Assembly (NCBI GenBank): GCA_016719565.1
Contig: JADJYU010000007.1
Coordinates: 372,001 to 436,000, forward strand
Source of the DNA: Ignavibacteria bacterium
Lineage (GTDB): Bacteria > Bacteroidota > Ignavibacteria > Tepidaquicellales > Tepidaquicellaceae
Length of the DNA: 64,000 nucleotides
Direction of reading: 5' to 3'
Shown in pieces: positions 25,633 through 35,680 of this stretch. The notes beneath the pieces are model-generated. The model ran no database searches and was not told the origin of the DNA. It saw only the letters and a program-made list of their open reading frames with translations. Position numbers and translations under genes: made by a program. Numbering within the stretch: position 1 is the first letter of the stretch; each line of letters starts with the position of its first letter.

Positions 25633-27243
25633 TTATTGCTCAGCAATAATAAATTCATAAACTGTCTCATCTCTCCCATTCGAATAAACTCTCTCGTATT
25701 TAGCTTCCTTAATAATTAATTCATTCTTTAAAAAATTTGAAAAATCATTCACATCATTTTCGCGCTTGCAATAAAAAATAAACTTACCTGCTTTAATGAG
25801 TTCTGTCTTAAATATGTTCTTATCAGTTAACTCCATATTCCGGGACCAAATGTTAAAACAATATCTGCCGGGAAACATTTTTTGTATTTCTGCAAAATAT
25901 TTTTCCCTTTGCGTACCTGAGTGTCTGGTTGCCTGAAAATATGCTGCTTCTTTATATGATGATATATTTGTACCTATCACTATTGACTGCTCAAAATTTT
26001 TATCAATGTATTCTTCAATCTTATGCGACTCTGTCTGTTTATAATAAAGAGTAGAAGTCGTATTTTGGTAATACTTTGCAGAAAAAAATATGAAAATTAA
26101 AAATACAACTGAAATCAGAACTGTCTTCTTTTTCCTAACATATTCAGGCAGCATATTTTCAGTTAATCTATATACTGTGTAAATCGCCGGAACAGAAAAC
26201 ATCAGCGCAGGTGTCATGTAACGAAATGTAAAATGCTTGGCGACAATTATCAGTTGTATATTCATGGCTATGAATATTCCGGTCAGTAAGTCATTGTAGA
26301 TATTTTCTTTCAATTGATTTTTATGCTTTGGCGAGAATCTTATTACTATTGTTACTAACATCAGAATGTAAACTATTGTAAATACCGGTTCATTAAAAAA
26401 AATCTTTTTAATATTTCCGGCGAAACTGGATGCAATTACAATTTCCTCCGATCCCTGACCGTATAATCCGGTGTGTGTAACTATGGACTTTATCCATGCG
26501 GCAAAGTAAAGAATCTGATCAAATGAAATTACAGGCGATACAAATAAAATGAATGCAGTAAATGATGCTAATAGAAAATATAATTTATTTGGAATTCTTT
26601 TCAGCAATATAAAAGGAATAACTAATATTGGGAAAAAAGATATTTTTGTCGCTAAGCCGAAACCGCAGATCAATCCGAATATTATTGAGTACTTAAAATT
26701 ATCCGGTGCTGAAGATTCCGCCTCGGCAGCGTATTTGAATAAAACTGTAATCAGAACTAATGAAGTCAGTATAAGAAAAATCTCCGGACTGAAGTTGATC
26801 AGATCAAAATATATTGTCGCAGAGCATAAAGGAGTAATCTGAAGGAATAATGCATTAAATATATTCCCGGTCTTTTTAAAAATAACATATCCCAAAATAT
26901 ACAGCGCTGCTGCAATTAATAATACAATAACAATATTTATTCTCTCAAGATAAAATTCCGGTCTATGTAAAACATCCTGCGCAATATCTCCGCTCCGGCC
27001 TTGAAGGAGATAACAGACTTTTAAAACAACAGCTCCGGCCATTTGTAATGAAGATCCGGGATGATCAATGTGACCGACTCCGTATCCTGATAATTGTGAT
27101 AAATTAAGAGAGTTGAACAGATAAACATATGAAGGATCACGGTATAAATAATATTCTCCGATAGAATATTTTAAATAGATCGAAATAAAAATTAAAACCA
27201 GCGGCAATATCAGTAATATCAGGAAGGGAATGATTTTTTTCAA
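25633..27243 (-). CDS. GT39-like membrane glycosyltransferase / polytopic GT-C protein
   Basis: 536 residues with about 10-12 predicted membrane helices and a soluble C-terminal tail of ~130 residues. After the first helix comes 'DPSYVYLFNSLNLSQLSGYGVGHIDHPGSSLQ', resembling the acidic first external loop of GT-C enzymes (PMT/ArnT family), followed by 'GFGLATKISFFPIL' and 'VAKHFTFRYMTPALMF' in later loops. Such enzymes move a sugar from a polyprenyl-phosphate carrier to lipid or protein on the outer face of the inner membrane. Donor and acceptor cannot be told. It is a single gene, facing the terminator of the sugar dehydrogenase. Confidence 0.7.
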   Translation of the reverse strand: MKKIIPFLILLILPLVLIFISIYLKYSIGEYYLYRDPSYVYLFNSLNLSQLSGYGVGHIDHPGSSLQMAGAVVLKVCYLLQGRSGDIAQDVLHRPEFYLERINIVIVLLIAAALYILGYVIFKKTGNIFNALFLQITPLCSATIYFDLINFSPEIFLILTSLVLITVLFKYAAEAESSAPDNFKYSIIFGLICGFGLATKISFFPILVIPFILLKRIPNKLYFLLASFTAFILFVSPVISFDQILYFAAWIKSIVTHTGLYGQGSEEIVIASSFAGNIKKIFFNEPVFTIVYILMLVTIVIRFSPKHKNQLKENIYNDLLTGIFIAMNIQLIIVAKHFTFRYMTPALMFSVPAIYTVYRLTENMLPEYVRKKKTVLISVVFLIFIFFSAKYYQNTTSTLYYKQTESHKIEEYIDKNFEQSIVIGTNISSYKEAAYFQATRHSGTQREKYFAEIQKMFPGRYCFNIWSRNMELTDKNIFKTELIKAGKFIFYCKRENDVNDFSNFLKNELIIKEAKYERVYSNGRDETVYEFIIAEQ

Positions 27244-27434
27244 AATCTTTTTTTTTAAATATAAATATATTAAGATTTAAAAATAAGTTTTTTTATGTTC
27301 ACTCAATGAATGTCAGTTTAATCTCAGTATGCCTTTCAAATTTTACAAATGTCATTTCTGAAAATGACTTTACACATTATAACCGGAATTGTAAATTTCT
27401 TAAATATTTTTTCATAATTATAAAATTCATTGTT

Positions 27435-29258
27435 ATGAATACCTCATACAAAGTAATAGTAAAATTTATTTTATCCGCTATAATAATGTTCTCGGTTCTA
27501 AATCAGGCGAATGCGGTAGTCAGGTATATAACTACATCCGGCGCCGGTCTGATGAACGGAACAAGCTGGTCAAACGCCATTCCGGGCCAGTTTCTTCAGG
27601 CAGCCATAAACGCTTCTTTCACAGGCGATGAAGTATGGGTGGCGGAAGGAATTTACTTTACTACAAATACTTTGAACAGAAATATTTCATTCAGCATGAG
27701 AAATGGTGTTATTATATACGGAAGTTTTAACGGAACGGAAACTTCGGTTTTACAGCGCGTTTTTTCCTGCGGACCTACTAGCGTTCTCAGCGGTGAGATC
27801 GGCGCTCCGGGTAATTTTGATAACAGTTATCATGTCATCAGCAACATCAGTCTGAATTTATCTGCTGTGATAGACGGCTTTGAGATCAGAGGCGCAAATG
27901 ATAACAGACCTGTTTCATTTACTAACGGTCTTGGCGGCGGAATATATAATAACGGCGGAAATGCAGGGGGTTTTTGCAGCCCGACTATTAGAAATTGTGT
28001 CATAACTGATAACAGAGCAGTGTTCGGTGGTGGTATTTTTAACAGCGGTCACTCCGGCGGAAATTCAAATCCTTTAATCTTAAATTGTATCATATCTGAT
28101 AATCTTGCATATGACGGAGGCGGAGGTATTGATAATTTCGGTGTCGGCGGAAATGCAAGTCCTGTTATTACAAATTGTATAATCTATAATAACACTGCTA
28201 ATACCGCAGGCGGGATGTACTGCTGGGGCGGTGATCCTAACGGAAATTCAAATCCTGTTATATTAAACAGCGCCTTTATTAATAACAGAGCTCTTACAGG
28301 AAATGCCGGAGGTATAATTTGTGACAATTTAAACTTTAACGGCATCGGCAGCTCGGGTACAAGTATTCCCATAATCAGAAACTCCATCTTCAGAGGAAAT
28401 ACAGCAGCCGTCGGAGGCCCTCAGTTTTATATTAATGGTACTGCTTCTTTTATTGCTTCCTATTCTAATATAGATCTGACAAATCAAAATCCCCCGCATA
28501 TCATTTCCGGACCAGGAACGGGAAACATTGACAGCGACCCGATGTTTCTCAACGCTTCAGATCCTATAGGCGCAGACAGCTGCTGGATGACTGCTGATGA
28601 CGGATTAATTCTTTTATCCGGTTCGGTTTGCATTGATGCCGGCGATAATTCCGGAACGCCTCTCACTGATATTTTATTAAATCCGAGGATTTATAACAAA
28701 ACTGTCGATATGGGACCTTATGAATTTAATAACTCCGGATTTTTTAAATTAGATCTTACAATAAATTTTGAAGCGTGTCAGCAGACTGACACCGTCATTG
28801 TAGAATTAAGAAACGCTGTATCACCTTACGGATTAATAGAAAAATCCGCAGGTGTTGGAGGACTTGGATTGCCTTCACAGGTATCTTTTGCAAATGCTGT
28901 CAACGGAATAAATTATTATATAACAGTTAAGCATAGAAATTCAATTGAAACGTGGAGTAAGTCAGGGGGTGAAGTTTTTACAGGCGGAGTTTTGAATTAT
29001 AATTTCACTTCAGCGGCTTCCCAGTCATACGGAAATAATCAGGTAAACTATGGAGGCATGTGGTCAATCTTTACCGGTGATGTAAATCAGGACGGTGTAG
29101 TGGATGCAACCGATAACGGATTAATAGATAACGACGCTTTTAATTTTGTAGCGGGTTATACGCTGACGGATCTCAATTGCGATTCGATAGTTGATGCAGC
29201 TGACGCGGCTTATTCTGATAATAACCTTCTTAACTTTGTTTCGGTTTTAAAGCCGTGA
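27435..29258 (+). CDS. Exported parallel beta-helix protein with dockerin-like C-terminus
   Basis: I place the start at 27435: the signal peptide (MNTSYKVIVKFILSAIIM...NANA-type end) begins there, and the upstream in-frame extension from 27306 adds 43 residues with no export logic. About 607 residues. The middle is a right-handed parallel beta-helix: many short repeats such as 'NGLGGGIYNNGGN', 'NCVITDNRAVFGGGIFNSG' and 'NCIIYNNTANTAGGMYCWG', then a choice-of-anchor-like end 'VCIDAGDNSG...VDMGPYEF'. The last ~60 residues, 'GDVNQDGVVDATDNGLIDND' and 'DLNCDSIVDAADAAYSDNN', form two calcium-binding dockerin-type repeats. It has no T9SS domain. A polysaccharide-binding or lyase-like role is possible but not shown. 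Confidence 0.8.
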   Translation: MNTSYKVIVKFILSAIIMFSVLNQANAVVRYITTSGAGLMNGTSWSNAIPGQFLQAAINASFTGDEVWVAEGIYFTTNTLNRNISFSMRNGVIIYGSFNGTETSVLQRVFSCGPTSVLSGEIGAPGNFDNSYHVISNISLNLSAVIDGFEIRGANDNRPVSFTNGLGGGIYNNGGNAGGFCSPTIRNCVITDNRAVFGGGIFNSGHSGGNSNPLILNCIISDNLAYDGGGGIDNFGVGGNASPVITNCIIYNNTANTAGGMYCWGGDPNGNSNPVILNSAFINNRALTGNAGGIICDNLNFNGIGSSGTSIPIIRNSIFRGNTAAVGGPQFYINGTASFIASYSNIDLTNQNPPHIISGPGTGNIDSDPMFLNASDPIGADSCWMTADDGLILLSGSVCIDAGDNSGTPLTDILLNPRIYNKTVDMGPYEFNNSGFFKLDLTINFEACQQTDTVIVELRNAVSPYGLIEKSAGVGGLGLPSQVSFANAVNGINYYITVKHRNSIETWSKSGGEVFTGGVLNYNFTSAASQSYGNNQVNYGGMWSIFTGDVNQDGVVDATDNGLIDNDAFNFVAGYTLTDLNCDSIVDAADAAYSDNNLLNFVSVLKP

Positions 29259-29321
29259 TCTCTGAAACAATTATTGCTAATGAATTATTCAAATTATTGA
29301 TTCAAATTATATTTTCCGAAA

Positions 29322-29858
29322 TTAATGCCTGCTTTTTTTTAATTCGGACAGATTCCAGATTTTCCATGCCCAGCAGAGCGTCACCAATTGATATATCAAA
29401 AAGACAATGTTTTCCAGTAATACCGAATTTTCTTCCTGTGTATACATGCGGATTATCAGGAGAATAAGAAACGGTATTATTGAAATAATCCCCGCTATCC
29501 TCAGCCATTTTGGAAACAGCGTATAATATGAGATCAATATGAAAGCCGGTATCATAAACAATACTCCGAGACTCGATGTCGCAATATCCCACTTATTCAC
29601 TTCGTTAATTTCTGTCAGAAATAATCCCTGTGCGATCGCCAGTATGCTGAAGCCTGCAGCCGGTACATCAAATCTTTCCCCGCTTGCCTTTGCAGCAAGA
29701 CATGCAAATGCTGATATTGCAAATAAAGCATCGGCTTTGAAAAAAGCTGTCTGTGTAAAACTTTGTACAGGATATAAAGACCCGATCACACTAAGTATAA
29801 AACTCAAAGTCAGTCCACCTGAAATGAAATAGGATAAATGATGATTGTTATTTTCCAT
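29322..29858 (-). CDS. Hypothetical six-helix membrane protein
   Basis: 178 residues with about six hydrophobic helices ('SYFISGGLTLSFILSVIGSL', 'ADALFAISAFACLAA', 'SLGVLFMIPAFILISYY', 'IAGIISIIPFLILLII', and others) and short loops. It starts with a His-containing N-terminus (MENNNHHLSY) and ends in a basic tail. I do not recognise the family. It converges with the beta-helix gene (63 bases between stops) and is divergent from the metal-export island that starts at 30017. Confidence 0.65.
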   Translation of the reverse strand: MENNNHHLSYFISGGLTLSFILSVIGSLYPVQSFTQTAFFKADALFAISAFACLAAKASGERFDVPAAGFSILAIAQGLFLTEINEVNKWDIATSSLGVLFMIPAFILISYYTLFPKWLRIAGIISIIPFLILLIIRMYTQEENSVLLENIVFLIYQLVTLCWAWKIWNLSELKKSRH

Positions 29859-30016
29859 TGTTATGAAATTTGATTAACATAACTAATTAACCGTAAAGTA
29901 TAAATAAGATTTTTCTGCTTCTGCTAAACCGGAATTACTAATAACAAAAAATTGAAGTTTTTACAGTATTACCTTTACTTATTGAATAAGGATAATTAAA
30001 TTGACTTTCTTAATTT

Positions 30017-30415
30017 ATGACCATCAGAAAACTCACATTATTGTTTCTTCTGATATCTTATTCAATAGTGCTTGGGCACAGTATTGTGCCTCACCACCAT
30101 CATGATAAAGATCAGATAGTTTATTATGACGAATCTCATCCGGCTGATGACCATTGTCATACTGATGATTTTCATTTATCTGATATTTTTTGTAAATATT
30201 TTCATAACAGTGATAAAGAAACTTTTACCGTTAATAAGTTATCAAAAATAGTAAATTCATCTAAAGTTAAAATTCAGTTTAACCATTATAAGGATGAAAT
30301 TTCCGAATTGTGTAATTCTCTTCCGGTTTTATTAATACCTCCCATTAAATCTAATTCAGACTACAAAAAATTTCTATTAAGATATTCCTCCTTGAGAGCT
30401 CCTCCTGTTTCTTAA
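30017..30415 (+). CDS. Small exported histidine-rich protein, probable metal binder
   Basis: 132 residues. The N-terminal hydrophobic segment (KLTLLFLLISYSIVLGHS) is a likely signal peptide or anchor. Just after it come 'PHHHH' (26-29) and a cluster with His41, His46, Cys47, His48, His53, Cys59 and His63: ten histidines and two cysteines between residues 21 and 63. The C-terminal half is basic and helical, ending 'LRYSSLRAPPVS'. Similar His-rich small exported proteins are common next to RND metal pumps in Bacteroidota. It opens the island here, ~70 bases before a lipoprotein and ~620 before the adaptor. Metal binding in the periplasm is inferred from composition and context. Confidence 0.7.
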   Translation: MTIRKLTLLFLLISYSIVLGHSIVPHHHHDKDQIVYYDESHPADDHCHTDDFHLSDIFCKYFHNSDKETFTVNKLSKIVNSSKVKIQFNHYKDEISELCNSLPVLLIPPIKSNSDYKKFLLRYSSLRAPPVS

Positions 30416-30485
30416 CATTTCAAAAGTAAAACTTCAGATTTTTTAAGATCACTATATTTTTTAAAAACTATTTAACAATAATAGA

Positions 30486-30983
30486 ATGAGATTATTATTA
30501 TCAATTCTTATTGTAATCTGTTTTGCAGTTAATTTATTTATTTCCGGATGCGGAAATAACGAAGAAGTAAAAACAGAGCAAAAAGAATCTAAAAGTAAAA
30601 CCGAAACACAAAGTCAAAACAATACACAGTCTCAAAGCAATACTCAGTCTCAAAGCAATACTTCATCTATAGAGACTGCTAAAATCTGGAATCAGATTGA
30701 AAAGATCAATGAGTCAATGGGCAAAGGAATTAACAGCGGAAAGTCCGGACATCTTGAAGAACCCGTCGCTGAAATTATTTCGCTTATAAAGAAAATCCCG
30801 GCAGCTGCAGGAAATCTTGAACCTGCAAGTCTCCAGACAATTATATCAAAAACTAATGAATTAAGAAAAAGCGGAGATATGCTGGATAAGTATCAGCATG
30901 CAAATCAAAACTCAGAACTAAAAGAAGAATACTCGAAATTCAAAATGACTCTTAATGATATAAAAAATGTATTACCTAAGTAA
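30486..30983 (+). CDS. Lipoprotein with Gln/Asn/Ser/Thr-repeat linker
   Basis: 165 residues. Signal with lipobox ending FISGCGNN (Cys22). A low-complexity linker with repeated SQSNTQ units (residues ~38-60) follows, then a ~100-residue helical domain ('AKIWNQIEKINESMGKGINSGKS', 'EPVAEIISLIKKIPAAAGNL', 'EEYSKFKMTLNDIKNVLP'). I do not recognise the family with certainty. Small helical lipoproteins of this type occur with RND pump operons. It lies between the His-rich protein and the pump adaptor, 54 bases before the latter. A periplasmic role in metal sensing or binding is only a guess. Confidence 0.65.
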   Translation: MRLLLSILIVICFAVNLFISGCGNNEEVKTEQKESKSKTETQSQNNTQSQSNTQSQSNTSSIETAKIWNQIEKINESMGKGINSGKSGHLEEPVAEIISLIKKIPAAAGNLEPASLQTIISKTNELRKSGDMLDKYQHANQNSELKEEYSKFKMTLNDIKNVLPK

Positions 30984-31037
30984 AGTATTTTATATGTGTA
31001 AACTATTTTCGGTAATCTTTCCAAATTAATATTTAAA

Positions 31038-32546
31038 ATGAAAAATATATTATTTATTGCTGCAATAATTTTCAGTGTAATATTTTCCGGCTGCAGCAGA
31101 GACAGCCAAAACGATACTTCTGACGGTGATAATGATAGTGAACTTGATCCTGTAGTATTTACTCTGTATTCAGATAAAACAGAATTGTTTGTGGAATTCA
31201 AACCATTGATTTCCGGCACAGTAACAAAATTTGCTGCGCACTTTACTCATCTGGGAGATTCTTTCAAAGCATTTACAGAAGGTACCGTAACACTCAGATT
31301 AAAAACCGGAGATAAAGAAATAAGCGTAATTTCAAATTCACCTACCTCACCGGGGATATTCAGACTGGAGCTGACTCCTGAAATGCAGGGAAAAGGTCAG
31401 CTGATATTTGACATTCAAACCGAACTGTTTCTCGATCAGATCATCATTGAAAATGTTACAGTATATCCGAGTGAAGAAGCTGCTTTTTTTGAACAGACAG
31501 AAACACCGGAAGGAGATGATATTACATTTTTAAAGGAACAGGCATGGAAGATTGAATTTGCAAATCAGCTGTTAATAAGACAATCTTTTAATGAAGTAGT
31601 AAAGACATCAGGACAGATAACTTCAGCCCCGGGAGATGAATCTGTGATCGTTGCAAAATCACAGGGAGTTGTGAAAATAGGCAAAGGCAATGCTACTGCA
31701 GGCGCACGTGTTAACTCAGGCGAACTATTGTTCACAGTAAAAGGCAGCGATGTGATCGGAGGAAATATTGACGTAAGATTTGAGGAAGTAAAATTAAATT
31801 ATGAGAAAACTCTTGCTGATTATGAAAGAGGTAAAGAGCTTGTTAAGGATAATATAATATCTCTGAAAGAATTTCTTGAAAGAGAAATAGCCTTAAAAAA
31901 CGCTGAGATAATCTACAACAGCATTTCTCAAAATTACTCAGGCGATGGTGAAAACGTGTACAGTCCGATGAGCGGTTTTATAAAAAATATATTAGTAAGC
32001 GACGGGCAATATGTTAACGCAGGTCAGCCGTTGGGGAGTGTATCTAAAAACCGGAGACTTCTTCTGACCGCTGAAGTATCTCAGCAGTACTTTTCAAGAC
32101 TGGGGACATTTACTTCAGCGAACTTCAGGACTGAATATGATAATAAAGTTTATCAAACTTCAGACTTAAACGGGACACTGGTTTCTTTCGGAAGAACTGT
32201 TGATAATAACAGTTACTACATTCCGGTTAATTTTGAAATTGATAATAAGGGAAATCTGATACCGGGTTCTTTTGTACAGGTCTATCTTATTTCGTCGGAT
32301 ATAAAAGATGCTCTGATAATTCCTTTGTCTTCATTGATAGAAGAGCAGGGTTTGTTTTATGTATTTGTACAGACCGGCGGAGAGAGCTTTCAGAAAAGGG
32401 AAGTGAAAACAGGAGCAGGGGACGGTATTAATATAGAAATTTTATCAGGAGTAAATGAAGGTGAAAGAGTTGTAACTAAAGGCGCTTATAATATTAAATT
32501 AGCTGCCATGTCCGGCAGTATTCCCGAACATGGTCACGAGCATTAA
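31038..32546 (+). CDS. RND efflux periplasmic adaptor (CzcB/CusB family) with N-terminal beta domain
   Basis: 502 residues. Lipoprotein signal (IIFSVIFSGCSRD). An extra N-terminal beta-sandwich domain at ~40-150 ('ELFVEFKPLISGTVTKFAAHFTHLG', 'SPTSPGIFRLELTPEMQGKG') is seen in one branch of CzcB-type adaptors. The membrane-fusion core follows: barrel-sandwich 'VVKTSGQITSAPG...GVVKIGKG', a coiled-coil hairpin ('RFEEVKLNYEKTLADYERGKEL'), 'VYSPMSGFIKNILVSDGQYV' and C-terminal beta-barrel domains. It links the inner-membrane pump to TolC. The tail is His-containing (EHGHEH). It is 20 bases before the pump gene, and the adaptor-pump-TolC order is complete. Confidence 0.9.
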   Translation: MKNILFIAAIIFSVIFSGCSRDSQNDTSDGDNDSELDPVVFTLYSDKTELFVEFKPLISGTVTKFAAHFTHLGDSFKAFTEGTVTLRLKTGDKEISVISNSPTSPGIFRLELTPEMQGKGQLIFDIQTELFLDQIIIENVTVYPSEEAAFFEQTETPEGDDITFLKEQAWKIEFANQLLIRQSFNEVVKTSGQITSAPGDESVIVAKSQGVVKIGKGNATAGARVNSGELLFTVKGSDVIGGNIDVRFEEVKLNYEKTLADYERGKELVKDNIISLKEFLEREIALKNAEIIYNSISQNYSGDGENVYSPMSGFIKNILVSDGQYVNAGQPLGSVSKNRRLLLTAEVSQQYFSRLGTFTSANFRTEYDNKVYQTSDLNGTLVSFGRTVDNNSYYIPVNFEIDNKGNLIPGSFVQVYLISSDIKDALIIPLSSLIEEQGLFYVFVQTGGESFQKREVKTGAGDGINIEILSGVNEGERVVTKGAYNIKLAAMSGSIPEHGHEH

Positions 32547-32566
32547 AATATTTTAATCTTAATCGA

Positions 32567-35500
32567 ATGCTAAACAGAATAATAGAAATTTCACTTCAGA
32601 ACAGATTGCTGGTTGTCGTTTTTACAGTTCTACTGTTACTGTTCGGGACATACATTGCTGTAAATATGGAGGTGGATGTGTTTCCCGATCTGACAGCTCC
32701 TACCGTAGTAGTGCTGACTGAAGCACACGGAATGGCTCCGGATGAAGTGGAAAAAATGGTGACCTTTCAGATAGAAACTGCTGTCAACGGCGCAACCGAT
32801 GTAAGACGCGTCAGATCTTCTTCATCTGCGGGGATATCAATCGTCTGGGTAGAGTTTGAATGGGGAACTGATATTTATATAGCAAGACAGATAGTTGCTG
32901 AAAAAATGTCAACGGTAAAAGAGAAACTGCCTCAGGGATCGGGCGATCCGATTCTTGCTCCCCAGTCTTCCATAATGGGAGAAATAATGCTGCTAAGCGT
33001 AACGTCTGAAGAAACAAAATCAATTGATCTGAGAACAATTGCTGACTGGATCATCAGACCTAGTCTGCTTGCAACAGGCGGAGTTTCTCAGGTAGTGGTC
33101 ATGGGAGGAGAATACAAACAGTATCAGATCTTAGTTTCTCCGCAGAAGATGGATTATTTTAATGTTTCGATAAATGAAATTATAAAAGCTGCAGAAGAAT
33201 CAAATGAAAATTCTTCAGGTGGTTTTATGAATGAATACGGGAATGAATATATAATTACCGGAATCGGAAGAACAACCGATATTAACGATATTGGAAAATC
33301 AGTAATTAAAAATACAGACAATTATCCGGTTAAGATAGAAGACGTTTCTGAAATAAAGATCGGGTCAGCGCCTAAAATTGGTGACGGCTCAATGAACGGG
33401 AAACCGGCAATAATATTAACAGTTTCGAAACAGCCTTCTACAAATACATTAGAACTTACCGGGAAAATAGATGAGGCGATTACAGAGCTGAAAAAAACTT
33501 TACCAAAGGATGTTCAGATAAACACAAAAATTTTCAGACAGGCGGATTTTATAAATGCCTCTATAAGTAATATTAACAAAACCCTGATAGAGGGTTCTGT
33601 ATTCGTAATTATCATACTGTTCATATTTCTTATGAACTGGAGAGCAACTTCTATTTCATTAATTGCAATTCCTGTATCTCTGATCTTTGCTATACTTACG
33701 CTTAAATGGCTCGGAGTGACGATAAATACAATGAGTCTCGGCGGAATGGCAATAGCAATCGGCGCGCTGGTCGATGACGCTATAATTGATGTGGAAAATG
33801 TTTTCAAACGGCTTAAGGAAAATTCACTGAGGCCGGCAGAAGCGCGTGAGAATAAGTTAAAAGTTATATTCAATGCTTCGGTGGAAATCAGAACTTCCAT
33901 TATTAATGCAACTCTGATAATTATTGTTGCTTTCATTCCTCTTTTCTTTTTATCCGGAATGGAAGGAAGATTACTCGCGCCGCTTGGAATTGCATTTATT
34001 GTCTCAATCTTTGCTTCTCTTATCGTCTCTATTACATTGACTCCGGTACTTTGCAGTTATTTGCTTACAGGTGATGAGATGCTTAAAAAGCATTCTGAAG
34101 AAAGCAGATTAGTTAGGTTTCTTCAGAAGAAATATGTTTTAACTCTTGAGAAAATTTTTCAATTTAAAAAACTTATTTTAGTTCTTGCTTCATTGTTGTT
34201 TTTTATAAGTCTTATTATTCTCTTTTCTCTCGGCAAAAATTTTCTGCCTGAATTCAACGAAGGTTCTTTAGTGATCAGCGCAGTCAGTTTACCGGGTATA
34301 TCACTTGAGGAAAGCGGTAAGATCGGAACGGAAATTGAAAAAACCCTCCTGACGGTTCCGGAAATATTCGTTACTACAAGAAGGACGGGGCGTGCTGAAC
34401 TTGATGAACATGCGCTGGGAGTAAACACTTCGGAGGTGGAAGCTCCGTTTGTACTTAAAGACAGAAGCAGAAATGAATTCATGAAGGATGTGAGAGAAAA
34501 ATTATCAGGGGTTTCGGGAGCAAATATTACTATTGGACAGCCGATCGGACACAGAATAGACCATATGCTGTCCGGTACAAGATCAAACATTGCTATTAAA
34601 ATCTTCGGACATGATCTGAATAATATGTTTTCCATTTCCAATAAAATAAAATCAGCCATTGAAAACATTGAAGGTCTTGTAGATATTTCCGTGGAGCCGC
34701 AAATTGAAATCCCGCAGATCAAAATTAAAGCAAAGAGAGAAATACTTGCAAAGTACGGAATTACAATCGGAGAATTTACAAAAATGATAGACGTAGGTTT
34801 TGCCGGTGAAAAAGTTTCCGAGGTATTTGAAGGTTCGCAAAGGTTTGATGTTGTATTAAAATTTGATAACAATAACAGAGGAAGCATAGAAAATATCCGG
34901 AGCGCAATGATTGACACGCGTAACGGAGAAAAAGTACCGCTCAGTTATGTCGCGGATATTATTTCTTCATCAGGACCAAATACAGTTAACAGGGAAAATC
35001 TTCAGAGAAAAACTGTAGTGTCCGTAAATGTAACCGGCAGGGATCAGAAAAGCGCAGTCGAAGAGATCCGCAGAAAAGTATCAGAGTCGGTTGAATTACC
35101 TGAAGGATACAGAATAGAATACGGAGGACAGTTTGAAGCGGAGGAAGAAGCTTCAAAAAGACTTATTGCTGCATCGGTTCTGTCAATGCTTATAATATTT
35201 CTGTTATTATTTCAGGAATTCAAAAACCTGAAACTCTCCGCAATAATACTTTTAAATCTTCCTTTAGCATTGATCGGGGGCGTATTAAGTATTTACTTTA
35301 CTTCCGGAATTATAAGCATACCTTCTATTATAGGATTCATTACTTTGTTCGGCATTGCCACAAGGAACGGAATACTTTTAGTTTCGAGATATACTGCATT
35401 ACAGCAGCAGGGAATTGGGCTTTACCAAAGAATCATACATGGCTCGGGAGACAGATTAAGTCCGATACTGATGACTGCTCTTACTGCCGGACTTGCACTG

Positions 35501-35680
35501 GTCCCGCTGGCAATTGCAGGAGATATGCCCGGAAATGAAATTCAAAGTCCGATGGCAAAAGTTATTCTTGGCGGATTGTTAAGCTCGACTCTTCTTAACT
35601 TACTTATAATTCCAATTGTATATTATCTCGTCAGCAAACATGCTGAAGAAAAAAAACTGAAAATTCATTATGAAAATTAA
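32567..35680 (+). CDS. Heavy-metal RND pump (CzcA family, non-CusA metal site)
   Basis: 1037 residues of the HME-RND family: 'AVNMEVDVFPDLTAPTVVVLTEAHGMAPDEVEKMVTF' at the start, twelve helices in two bundles of six around two large periplasmic loops, and proton-relay acids in helix 4 ('AIGALVDDAIIDVENVFKRL'). Of the three methionines that bind copper in CusA, two positions are replaced here (the segments reading SLVISAVSLP and SEVEAPFVLKD), while one is kept (DHMLSGTRSN). This argues for zinc, cobalt, nickel, cadmium or another substrate rather than copper or silver. It overlaps the following TolC gene by 11 bases. Confidence 0.92.
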   Translation: MLNRIIEISLQNRLLVVVFTVLLLLFGTYIAVNMEVDVFPDLTAPTVVVLTEAHGMAPDEVEKMVTFQIETAVNGATDVRRVRSSSSAGISIVWVEFEWGTDIYIARQIVAEKMSTVKEKLPQGSGDPILAPQSSIMGEIMLLSVTSEETKSIDLRTIADWIIRPSLLATGGVSQVVVMGGEYKQYQILVSPQKMDYFNVSINEIIKAAEESNENSSGGFMNEYGNEYIITGIGRTTDINDIGKSVIKNTDNYPVKIEDVSEIKIGSAPKIGDGSMNGKPAIILTVSKQPSTNTLELTGKIDEAITELKKTLPKDVQINTKIFRQADFINASISNINKTLIEGSVFVIIILFIFLMNWRATSISLIAIPVSLIFAILTLKWLGVTINTMSLGGMAIAIGALVDDAIIDVENVFKRLKENSLRPAEARENKLKVIFNASVEIRTSIINATLIIIVAFIPLFFLSGMEGRLLAPLGIAFIVSIFASLIVSITLTPVLCSYLLTGDEMLKKHSEESRLVRFLQKKYVLTLEKIFQFKKLILVLASLLFFISLIILFSLGKNFLPEFNEGSLVISAVSLPGISLEESGKIGTEIEKTLLTVPEIFVTTRRTGRAELDEHALGVNTSEVEAPFVLKDRSRNEFMKDVREKLSGVSGANITIGQPIGHRIDHMLSGTRSNIAIKIFGHDLNNMFSISNKIKSAIENIEGLVDISVEPQIEIPQIKIKAKREILAKYGITIGEFTKMIDVGFAGEKVSEVFEGSQRFDVVLKFDNNNRGSIENIRSAMIDTRNGEKVPLSYVADIISSSGPNTVNRENLQRKTVVSVNVTGRDQKSAVEEIRRKVSESVELPEGYRIEYGGQFEAEEEASKRLIAASVLSMLIIFLLLFQEFKNLKLSAIILLNLPLALIGGVLSIYFTSGIISIPSIIGFITLFGIATRNGILLVSRYTALQQQGIGLYQRIIHGSGDRLSPILMTALTAGLALVPLAIAGDMPGNEIQSPMAKVILGGLLSSTLLNLLIIPIVYYLVSKHAEEKKLKIHYEN

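Noticed and set aside
27306..27434. 43-residue N-terminal extension of the beta-helix protein
   Set aside because: The signal peptide starts cleanly at 27435; the extension would bury it.
30600..30665. Short tandem repeats (SQSNTQ units) as a possible CRISPR or minisatellite
   Set aside because: They are in frame within a lipoprotein linker, with no spacers; simply a low-complexity linker.
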